5,060 nt of DNA. Source: an uncultured Chlorobiaceae bacterium (GTDB lineage Bacteria; Bacteroidota; Chlorobiia; Chlorobiales; Chlorobiaceae). A program made the translations under genes and the position numbers. Below, one piece after another: positions 1-4,971 of this stretch. Positions within the stretch are counted from its first letter, which is position 1. The number at the start of each line of letters is the position of its first letter. Where the stretch lies: positions 1-5,060 of the forward strand of contig CAIXCO010000237.1 in assembly GCA_903917955.1 (NCBI GenBank), given 5' to 3'. Under the pieces are notes generated by a model. The model was given only the letters and a program-made list of their open reading frames with translations. It had not been told where the DNA came from and searched no databases.

Positions 1-1434
1 CGCGTCATGGGTGAGGATGGAAGCTATCGTATCTTCGACAGTTTCATGCGTGAGGGTGGCGGTGGCTTTACGCCGGTCTCTCCGGGTGAGATGCTTGCTG
101 TTGATGATATTGAGGAGATCATTCGAGAGAGTTTTTCCCTTATTTCCAATCCGGGTTGCTTTTGCGGTGAAGCTTTTCTTCAGCTTTCGGAGGAGTACCG
201 GATACTTGCGCTGGTCAGAGAGCGGTTCGGTGTCTGCTCCCTGCTCACGGTTTCGCTCTGGGATACACCGGGCAGCCGTGCCGGGCTCATCATCTCCGAT
301 ACCTCTCGCTCGTTTGAAGAGCATGACCAGACGGCCATAAGCCTCATTGTTCCCCAGCTCTCTTTGGCTCTGCAGAACTATCTCGCCTTTGAGGAGATTG
401 ATGAGTTGCGCCGCAAGCTGGAAGGGGAGCGCACCTGCCTTATCGAGGAGATCAAGGCGGCTCATAACTTTGAGGAGATTATCGGAGGCAGTGCCTCGCT
501 TGGGGTGGTGTTGCGCCGGGTGAGCCAGGTAGCCCCTACCGATGCGACGGTGCTGATTCAGGGTGAGACCGGCACAGGCAAGGAACTCTTTGCCCGCGCC
601 CTGCACAATCTTTCGACCCGCAGCAAGCGTGCTTTGATTAAGGTTAATTGTGCCACCTTGCCTGGCCCGCTTTTTGAATCGGAGCTGTTTGGCCATGAAA
701 AGGGGAGCTTTACCGGTGCCAGCGAACGCCGCATCGGCAAGTTTGAGCTGGCTGAGGGTGGAACCATTTTTCTGGATGAAATTGGCGAACTTCCGCTGGA
801 GTTGCAGGCCAAGCTGCTGCGCGTGCTTCAGGAGCGTGAGCTTGAGCGGCTTGGCGGGCGGCAAGTTATCAAGGTTGATGTGCGCGTTATCGCGGCTACC
901 AACCGCGATCTTGCGCGTGAGGTTGCTGAAGGGCGCTTTCGCGAAGATCTCTTTTTCCGGCTTAATGTCTTTCCTCTTCTTATCCCTCCCTTGAATGAAC
1001 GCAGAGAGGATATTGCCATGCTTGCCGCCCATTTTGCGGCCAAATTTTCAAGGGAGTTTGCGAGGCAGCTTCGCCCCTTCAGGGAGAGCGACATGCAGCG
1101 TCTCATCGGTCGCAAGTGGAAGGGCAATATCCGTGAACTTGCCCATCTTGTAGAGCAGGCAGTTATTGTTTCTGACGGGGCGTCGCTTGATTTTTCAACG
1201 CTGCTTTCTTGCCCTGAGCCATGCTCTGAGCGTACCACAACCAGAGAGACAAGAACCATGCGCGATTTTGAAACAGAGGTTGCCATGATGGAGCGGGAGC
1301 TGATTCTCGACGCCCTCGATCGATCAAACGGCCGCGTGAGTGGTGATGGTGGTGCTGCGGAACGGCTGGCCATGCACCCGAAAACGCTCTATTCCCGTAT
1401 TGACAAGCTCGCTATCCGCAAGCGATTTTTGTAG
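1..1434 (+). CDS. Sigma-54-dependent transcriptional activator, FhlA-type (GAF-like / AAA+ / Fis HTH), N-terminus possibly outside window
   Basis: Enhancer-binding protein that would use ATP hydrolysis to open promoters held by sigma-54 RNA polymerase. Numbering is from the ATG at base 7 (475 residues). Residues about 1-130 look like the end of a GAF sensory domain, followed by a helical linker (about 125-155). The AAA+ core is complete: Walker A GETGTGKE 186-193, the sigma-54-contacting loop as GSFTGA 233-238 (usual form GAFTGA), Walker B GGTIFLDE 251-258, sensor I ATNRDL 297-302, arginine-finger region FREDLFFRLNVFPL 311-324 and sensor II region WKGNIREL 371-378. A Fis-type helix-turn-helix lies at about 430-470 (ERLAMHPKTLYSRIDKL). 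The frame is open to base 1 and no ribosome site fits in the six bases before the ATG, so the true start cannot be decided and the GAF domain may extend upstream. The gene converges on the minus-strand genes, so it is not in their operon. The sensed signal and target promoters are unknown. Confidence 0.95.
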   Translation, partial: RVMGEDGSYRIFDSFMREGGGGFTPVSPGEMLAVDDIEEIIRESFSLISNPGCFCGEAFLQLSEEYRILALVRERFGVCSLLTVSLWDTPGSRAGLIISDTSRSFEEHDQTAISLIVPQLSLALQNYLAFEEIDELRRKLEGERTCLIEEIKAAHNFEEIIGGSASLGVVLRRVSQVAPTDATVLIQGETGTGKELFARALHNLSTRSKRALIKVNCATLPGPLFESELFGHEKGSFTGASERRIGKFELAEGGTIFLDEIGELPLELQAKLLRVLQERELERLGGRQVIKVDVRVIAATNRDLAREVAEGRFREDLFFRLNVFPLLIPPLNERREDIAMLAAHFAAKFSREFARQLRPFRESDMQRLIGRKWKGNIRELAHLVEQAVIVSDGASLDFSTLLSCPEPCSERTTTRETRTMRDFETEVAMMERELILDALDRSNGRVSGDGGAAERLAMHPKTLYSRIDKLAIRKRFL

Positions 1435-1459
1435 GCGATGTTTATCAGACGCATCCTTG

Positions 1460-1497
1460 TTCCCGTCGACCGGAACAACCACTTCGCCCGACGGGAA
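1460..1497. terminator. Inverted repeat between convergent genes, possible bidirectional transcript end
   Basis: The arms TTCCCGTCG (1460-1468) and CGACGGGAA (1489-1497) are perfect 9-bp complements around a 20-base loop. They lie 25 bp after the stop of the sigma-54 activator and 57 bp after the stop of the converging minus-strand gene. The position suits a shared transcription end. The loop is long and neither side has a clear T tract, so it is not a textbook intrinsic terminator. It could instead be an RNA-stabilising hairpin or a protein-binding palindrome. A competing 5-bp pairing, GTTCC with GGAAC (1459-1476), overlaps it. Confidence 0.4.
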
Positions 1498-1554
1498 AGG
1501 CATTCTCATTTGTCTGTTAAACCGGGAAATTCCAGCAAGCTGCAAATAGGCCAA

Positions 1555-3138
1555 TCACAGTATTGGCACTCTTACTTTGTAGCGTTTTTTTAGATTTTGT
1601 CCGAAGTCCACTTCAATTTCTTTATGGTGAACAACGGAACCAAGATTGCCTGAGAAGTCATAACCTACTGCTTCATTGAGCACTGATGATTTGCCTTTTC
1701 CATCAGCAATGATTCTGTCGATTTTTTTCTTGAACCGGGCGTCGATGTTTTCGCCAGTGCTGCCTTTCGGGTCGCGTGGCCATAATTTATCAGGTGTCAG
1801 CTTGTTAGTTTCTCCCAAAACCAACCTTGTTGAGTCATAGACGTTTACGATACGGCCATCATTATCAATACTGATGGCGATGAGCCCATGATCGGAGTTG
1901 ACGCTTTTTGCTGCCTGGTGAGTTTGGCGAAATTGGATAATCGTCTCAATTGCAGATGGGGTTGTGACCGTGCCGCTCCCTTTTGTTGTTCCACCGCAAG
2001 TGAACTTGTGGCGAGTATTGCCAAGCGCCAGTTCAATACCGTTGTTTAACTCGAAATCATTGATAAAACTCTGCGCAATTTTGACGGCTTTATCCTCATT
2101 CAACAGGGATGTGTTTTCAACGTTCGCTTTTCCAAAATGAATATTCAACGCACCTTGATTGGTTACATGCGTATGCACATCTTTCGATGACAACGAGCGA
2201 TTCCCATTTGCATCGAGGAGGATCGTTTCTGCCTCTTTTCGCGTAACTCCAACCCCAAGCGCAAGCTTTGCGATAATGTCATCGCTTGCAAACTTGTTGC
2301 TCAAAATAATTCCGCTTCGTTGCGTTGGAATAGTGGTTTCATTTATAAAGGAACGTGTCGGCAGTGTTCCGATCCATTGCCACTGATACCACCCCTTGGT
2401 GACGGGTGCTTTAGTAAACAATCGCTCTGTATTCAAGCGATTGATGGCTTCGCTTTGATTGGCACCTGCAGCCATGACCACAGGAACCTGATTATGACTG
2501 ATTCTCCAGCTTGCATCCAGAAATGCCCGGGCAAATGTTTTGTTTTTTGACCACTCATCCCAAAAAAACTTGCCATAATTCGGGTCATCGACGCTCGTGG
2601 TTTCATAGCCGAACATCATGCGGAGTCCACCTTTATTCGGTCCCCACCAGGTTCGTACCGGATTGTCCGGACCCGATACGCGCAGTGAATAACAGGTTGA
2701 CCAGAAGAGGTAACGCAACTCTTCGTTTGCAAACGCCATGTTGCTGGAGTATGCCCGATCACGGTTGTCCCATAAAGCGCCCAGTGGGGCCTGAAATACG
2801 CCATTACTGTCCATGCCGCCATGACCGGAATGATAAAATACTGCTACAGCATCCATACCGTAAGTGTCCTGCCAATTATCGTAGGTCTCCTCATATTCCC
2901 AGACCTGTACTCCAGCATCTTTACGCCAAAAGTTTGCCGGGTTGAAGCCGGTGGGATAGTTTAGAAATCCTTCTGTATCCTCGTGGGTGTAGGTCAATCC
3001 GCTTGAGCTGTTAAATGTTTCCAGGCTGCACGCTCCATACCAATCATCAGAACCGCTTATAACGGCTTTTATCTCCTTTGCAGGTCGCACTTCGTCAGGA
3101 GCAACAGGGCTATTCAATACTGCTTTTTCAAGAGTCAT
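1555..3138 (-). CDS. DUF6345-like protein with a caspase/gingipain-type His/Cys dyad, putative clan CD cysteine peptidase
   Basis: A 527-residue protein without a signal peptide or membrane segment. Residues about 25-255 recall the DUF6345 family. They include YGACSLETF (34-42), a hydrophobic strand running into FYHSGHGG (101-108), LFWSTCYS (144-151) and WWGPNKGGLRMMFGYETT (164-181). A His-Gly motif after a beta strand, followed about 43 residues later by a Cys after a second hydrophobic strand (His106, Cys149), is the arrangement of the caspase-haemoglobinase fold (caspases, legumain, gingipain). Peptidase activity is an inference and no substrate can be named. The C-terminal half (about 340-450) has short stretches recalling FTP/PepSY propeptide domains (EDKAVKIAQSFINDF 348-362; GLIAISIDNDGRIVNVYDST 418-437). 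The ATG at 3138 is preceded by GAGGAG with 9 nt spacing. By eye the gene is more AT-rich than its neighbours. It lies 221 bp downstream of the chagasin-like gene on the same strand, so it may have its own promoter. Confidence 0.85.
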   Translation of the reverse strand: MTLEKAVLNSPVAPDEVRPAKEIKAVISGSDDWYGACSLETFNSSSGLTYTHEDTEGFLNYPTGFNPANFWRKDAGVQVWEYEETYDNWQDTYGMDAVAVFYHSGHGGMDSNGVFQAPLGALWDNRDRAYSSNMAFANEELRYLFWSTCYSLRVSGPDNPVRTWWGPNKGGLRMMFGYETTSVDDPNYGKFFWDEWSKNKTFARAFLDASWRISHNQVPVVMAAGANQSEAINRLNTERLFTKAPVTKGWYQWQWIGTLPTRSFINETTIPTQRSGIILSNKFASDDIIAKLALGVGVTRKEAETILLDANGNRSLSSKDVHTHVTNQGALNIHFGKANVENTSLLNEDKAVKIAQSFINDFELNNGIELALGNTRHKFTCGGTTKGSGTVTTPSAIETIIQFRQTHQAAKSVNSDHGLIAISIDNDGRIVNVYDSTRLVLGETNKLTPDKLWPRDPKGSTGENIDARFKKKIDRIIADGKGKSSVLNEAVGYDFSGNLGSVVHHKEIEVDFGQNLKKRYKVRVPIL

Positions 3139-3147
3139 GATGAGTAT

Positions 3148-3153
3148 CTCCTC
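3148..3153 (-). promoter_or_regulatory. Ribosome binding site of the DUF6345-like gene
   Basis: GAGGAG on the minus strand, with the GGAG core 9 nt before the ATG at 3138. It fixes that ATG. A nearer-upstream ATG (3155) reads into a stop after six codons and overlaps this site. Confidence 0.7.
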
Positions 3154-3176
3154 ATGGTTTATTATGCCTACTCTGT

Positions 3177-3263
3177 TTAAGGATTTTCGGCGGTCTCCAC
3201 TACATTCATGTATCCATTAATTTTGCAATCATGTTGGGTAGGCGGCCAAGGTTTTGCTAGCAT
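3177..3263 (-). CDS. Candidate small leader ORF upstream of the DUF6345-like gene (28 aa)
   Basis: A short ORF that starts with ATG at 3263 and ends in TAA at 3177-3179, 38 bp before the DUF6345-like ATG. The peptide begins MLAKPWPPTQ and ends VETAENP. On its own it would be dismissed. It is listed because residues PWPPT and AEN align, in the same frame and order, with TWPLT and PEN of the small ORF in front of the C1 peptidase gene, and because the underlying DNA blocks CTTGGCCGCYTAC and CCGAAAATC are shared. The only SD-like sequence is AAGG, 5 nt before the ATG, and it lies inside a strong hairpin. The frame is open further upstream to a TGA near 3325, so a longer product from a TTG start is possible. 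The region may instead be a non-coding leader whose conserved blocks happen to keep frame. Confidence 0.3.
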   Translation of the reverse strand: MLAKPWPPTQHDCKINGYMNVVETAENP

Positions 3264-3275
3264 CGAAACCTTGGC
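3245..3275 (-). promoter_or_regulatory. Perfect 10-bp hairpin with the small-ORF start codon in its loop
   Basis: Read on the minus strand, GCCAAGGTTT, an 11-base loop CGATGCTAGCA, then AAACCTTGGC: a perfect 10-bp stem. A GU pair can extend the base by one. The ATG of the candidate leader ORF sits in the loop and the SD-like AAGG is in the 5-prime arm. It lies 85-115 bp after the stop of the chagasin-like gene and about 107 bp before the DUF6345-like start. No T tract follows on either strand, so a structured leader fits better than an intrinsic terminator, but a role in ending or stabilising the upstream transcript cannot be excluded. Confidence 0.5.
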
Positions 3276-3328
3276 TCTGCGATATGTTGTTTTAGAGATT
3301 TCTCTCAAGGTCAGGGAGTGCTTTTTTC

Positions 3329-3337
3329 AAAAAAAAA
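3329..3337 (-). other. T9 tract shortly after the chagasin-like stop codon
   Basis: A run of nine T on the minus strand, followed after one G by six A, beginning 22 bases past the stop of the chagasin-like gene. Only a weak 4-bp stem (AAAG/CTTT) can form in front of it. It could act as a poor or leaky terminator between the inhibitor gene and the DUF6345-like gene, or be part of an A/T-rich promoter region. The remaining bases of this 221-bp spacer, apart from the hairpin and small ORF, show nothing I can name. Confidence 0.25.
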
Positions 3338-3359
3338 GTTGTACGGGCTTTGAGTGATA

Positions 3360-3800
3360 TTACGGCAGCACACGGAGCTGGATATGAAAACGGGCAATGG
3401 CCGATGAGTCGCCCTCCCATGAGCGCCACTGCTTCAGCATAATGTTGCCGGTACCGCTCTTTTTTGCCTGGAAGATGAAGACAACTTCACCGCCGGAGCC
3501 AACCGCCGTCGTTGCTGGATAGTGCGCTTCGGAGGGAAGCTCGTTGAAGAGCTCGCGGTCATAGTTCTCGACTGTCCAGCGATAGCCTGTTGTTGCGTTC
3601 TCAGGCAGCGTTATCCTTACCGTTTCATTCCGGTGAATGTCCACCGTGCGGTTCGTATCAGTCTCAACAAAGAGATGCTCCATTGTTACGTATTTTGCTT
3701 TTGTTTGACAGGAAGCTGCACAGGGGGAGCTGGTGATGAACCATGTTCCCACCAGCGCAGCCATGCGCGCAAGGGAGCGAAAAGTATATTTTTTTCTCAC
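3360..3800 (-). CDS. Chagasin-like (MEROPS I42 type) inhibitor of papain-family cysteine peptidases, exported
   Basis: A 146-residue protein, about 30 of them signal sequence, leaving a domain of the usual chagasin size. Chagasin/ICP proteins have an immunoglobulin-like fold and block C1 peptidases with three loops, all recognisable here: NATTGY at 68-73 (canonical NPTTGY/F), GSGG at 101-104 (GxGG) and RSW at 126-128 (canonical RPW). The N-terminus MRKKYTF is basic, is followed by a hydrophobic stretch (about 9-23), and ends in SSPCAASC. Cleavage by signal peptidase I near 29-31 is likely. Cys31 could be a lipoprotein site, but the lipobox is poor. The start is GTG, chosen because ACAGGAGA sits 9 nt upstream and no in-frame ATG is nearby. 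It follows the C1 peptidase gene by 32 bp, so the two are almost surely one operon and the peptidase is the obvious partner. That partnership is inferred from family and proximity. Confidence 0.9.
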   Translation of the reverse strand: MRKKYTFRSLARMAALVGTWFITSSPCAASCQTKAKYVTMEHLFVETDTNRTVDIHRNETVRITLPENATTGYRWTVENYDRELFNELPSEAHYPATTAVGSGGEVVFIFQAKKSGTGNIMLKQWRSWEGDSSAIARFHIQLRVLP

Positions 3801-3808
3801 AGAGGCAT

Positions 3809-3816
3809 TCTCCTGT
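3809..3816 (-). promoter_or_regulatory. Ribosome binding site that selects the GTG start of the chagasin-like gene
   Basis: ACAGGAGA on the minus strand, with the GGAG core 9 nt before the GTG at 3800. An ATG 4 nt nearer to this site (out of frame) hits TGA after three codons, so the GTG is the only sensible start. Confidence 0.75.
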
Positions 3817-3832
3817 CTTATGAATCGGTGGA

Positions 3833-4648
3833 TCAGATGGTTATGCCGTAATTATCGGCGTGGAAGCCGGCCGCGATGTAGGCCTCACTGGCGTAAGCAA
3901 AACCTCCGTCACCCCAACCTGTGCCCCAACTGTTGCGAACGATAAAGCGTCCGGTTGCCGTGTAGCCGACAATGGCGATACAGTGACCTCCGCGAACCGT
4001 GGCAGGCTGGAAAACATCAAGATTGCCATGTGTTGCGGTAGCATGATCCCAGGTTGCATCCACATTAACACCAGCCACGATTGGGCCGTGGGTGGCAAGC
4101 CAGGTACGCCAATTGGCAAGATTTTTTGCAAGGTTGAAGTAGGCCGCGATACGTCGTGTTGCTGCCGTGGCGTAGAAGGTGTTTTCCGCGCCAGTGTACA
4201 TCGTGGTCGTAATGTGGAAAGGCAGGACGGCATCGGTCACCGCTCCGTATTTTTTCAGGATCTCAAGAGCCGCGTTGGCAAAGGTGCCAGATGACTCAAT
4301 GAAGGTTGTCGGATGAGCTGTATAGACATCGGTTTCCTTTGCACCCATCCAGGAGAGGCGAACCGAGAGATGATCGGCCGGGGCCAGTTTGCCAGCCTTT
4401 ACAAAATGGTAACGGGCGACGCCGTCTGTGGTTCCCCAGCCGACGCACGAGCCGGTATTTTCCTGGTTACCGACATCCCACCAGGCTGCACGCAAGTCGA
4501 CGCTTGCGGGGAGAGTTGCAGGTGGAGCCTCAATGGCACTGGCCGCAAGGGCCTGTTCAATGCCCCAGTCCTTCGCGGTATCGTGACGAGAGGGTAAAAG
4601 ATTGCAGATGCGATTCGCTTCAGGTCTTGCTCCATGTTTTACAGTCAT
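3833..4648 (-). CDS. Papain-family (C1) cysteine peptidase with short N-terminal extension
   Basis: A 271-residue peptidase of clan CA, family C1. The oxyanion-hole Gln and catalytic Cys are in NQENTGSCVGWG (Gln62, Cys68). The catalytic His is in GGHCIAIVGY (His222). The Asn is in FIVRNSWGTGWGDGGF (Asn239, within 236-250). All four expected residues are present, so an active enzyme is likely. The region before the domain is short (about 45 residues, with LPSRHDTAKDW at 18-28 and LPASVDLRAAWW at 46-57), much shorter than a classic inhibitory propeptide. That type of extension is common in bacterial C1 peptidases. No signal peptide is visible, so the protein seems cytoplasmic or leaves by another route. 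The start ATG at 4648 has CAGGAGAA upstream with 8 nt spacing. A 34-codon ORF ends 2 bp before it, so its translation may be coupled. The chagasin-like gene follows 32 bp downstream. The substrate is unknown. Confidence 0.95.
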   Translation of the reverse strand: MTVKHGARPEANRICNLLPSRHDTAKDWGIEQALAASAIEAPPATLPASVDLRAAWWDVGNQENTGSCVGWGTTDGVARYHFVKAGKLAPADHLSVRLSWMGAKETDVYTAHPTTFIESSGTFANAALEILKKYGAVTDAVLPFHITTTMYTGAENTFYATAATRRIAAYFNLAKNLANWRTWLATHGPIVAGVNVDATWDHATATHGNLDVFQPATVRGGHCIAIVGYTATGRFIVRNSWGTGWGDGGFAYASEAYIAAGFHADNYGITI

Positions 4649-4650
4649 AA

Positions 4651-4755
4651 CTAATTCTCCTGTGTTTTGTGAGAGAACCGCAGATTTTCGGGTTCCTGTT
4701 CATCAGTGGTGAAGAAAATTACTTTTGTAAGCGGCCAAGTTGGGTTGTTGGTCAT
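4651..4755 (-). CDS. Candidate leader peptide ORF directly upstream of the C1 peptidase gene (34 aa)
   Basis: The ORF starts at ATG 4755 and ends in TAG at 4651-4653, leaving 2 nt before the peptidase ATG. The peptidase SD (CAGGAG) lies within its last codons. The peptide starts MTNNPTWPLTKVIFF and ends KTQEN. It has no signal peptide or recognisable domain. It is preceded by an 11-base exact match to the extended anti-SD complement, AAGGAGGTGAT, but with only 2 nt between GGAGG and ATG, which is shorter than usual. A seven-codon ORF (MLYAKRR) ends in TGATG over the same start, an arrangement that can couple translation. The WPLT and PEN segments match WPPT and AEN of the small ORF before the DUF6345-like gene. 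Family unknown. It could be a coupling leader, a small functional peptide or simply an open stretch. Confidence 0.45.
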   Translation of the reverse strand: MTNNPTWPLTKVIFFTTDEQEPENLRFSHKTQEN

Positions 4756-4764
4756 CACCTCCTT
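4754..4764 (-). promoter_or_regulatory. Exceptionally strong Shine-Dalgarno sequence at an unusually short spacing
   Basis: AAGGAGGTGAT on the minus strand would pair along its whole length with the usual 16S rRNA 3-prime end. The only start codon nearby is the ATG that overlaps its last two bases (4755-4753), 2 nt after GGAGG. No alternative start lies at the usual 5-9 nt. It either drives the small leader ORF or serves as a ribosome docking site ahead of the peptidase gene. Confidence 0.6.
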
Positions 4765-4820
4765 TTCGCGTATAACATTTGCTGTAGATGGATTGCGCTG
4801 CTGATGGTCTTTTCTGCACT

Positions 4821-4857
4821 ATTGCTAATAATATACTGTATTTTTTTGATTAGCAAT
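4821..4857 (-). promoter_or_regulatory. Promoter-like element framed by a 9-bp inverted repeat (operator candidate) for the C1 peptidase operon
   Basis: On the minus strand, TTGCTA (4856-4851) and TATTAT (4833-4828) are separated by 17 bp and match the housekeeping -35 and -10 consensus at 4/6 and 5/6 positions. The stretch between them is A/T-rich, with an A7 run. Exact arms ATTGCTAAT and ATTAGCAAT, 19 bases apart (4821-4829 and 4849-4857), cover the -35 box and the region from the -10 box to the expected start site, as a repressor operator would. A start near 4821 gives a leader of about 65 nt before the small ORF and about 170 nt before the peptidase ATG. Consensus matching alone is weak evidence. 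Some Chlorobiota/Bacteroidota-type organisms use a different -10 (and a -7/-33 pair in Bacteroidia). Confidence 0.4.
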
Positions 4858-4880
4858 CACTATTTTTTCACTATACCGTG

Positions 4881-4901
4881 CTCCTGCCAACCCGGCAAGA
4901 G
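4881..4901 (-). terminator. Stem-loop after the aminotransferase gene, possible transcript end
   Basis: On the minus strand, CTCTTGCC and GGCAGGAG pair over 8 bp (one G-U) around the 5-base loop GGGTT. The odd pair is G-U in minus-strand RNA but a C-A mismatch in plus-strand RNA, so the structure favours minus-strand transcripts. It begins 70 bp after the aminotransferase stop. No U tract follows, so intrinsic termination is uncertain. The bases between it and the aminotransferase stop (4902-4971) show no gene or site I can support. Confidence 0.35.
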
Positions 4902-4971
4902 TGTGCTTTTAGTCCAGATGGAGCTGCTTTTCAGCGAAGATGCAAGGTGGGTGTTGTGCTGCAATGTACTT

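Noticed and set aside
558..1373. Long open frames on the minus strand inside the sigma-54 activator gene
   Set aside because: Their translations are rich in Ser and Arg with no domain pattern, while the plus-strand frame has a complete AAA+ core. They are shadows of the coding bias.
2511..2945. A 144-residue plus-strand frame inside the DUF6345-like gene
   Set aside because: Rich in Pro, His, Cys and Arg with no recognisable domain, and fully inside a convincing minus-strand gene with its own ribosome site.
3224..3250. Sigma-54 promoter (TTGGC -24 and TTGCA -12) upstream of the DUF6345-like gene
   Set aside because: Both half-sites can be read on the minus strand, but they are about 20 bases apart start to start instead of about 11, so the sigma-54 spacing rule fails. 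No better site was seen before the peptidase genes, so no link to the sigma-54 activator can be claimed.
3279..3308. Housekeeping-type promoter TTGAGA-18-TATCGC for the DUF6345-like gene
   Set aside because: The -10 box is poor (it lacks the final T) and the match is within chance for a 220-bp spacer. It is possible but not supportable as a feature.
3860..4294. A 144-residue plus-strand frame antisense to the C1 peptidase
   Set aside because: The opposite strand encodes all four papain-family active-site residues. This frame shows no domain and no convincing start signal.
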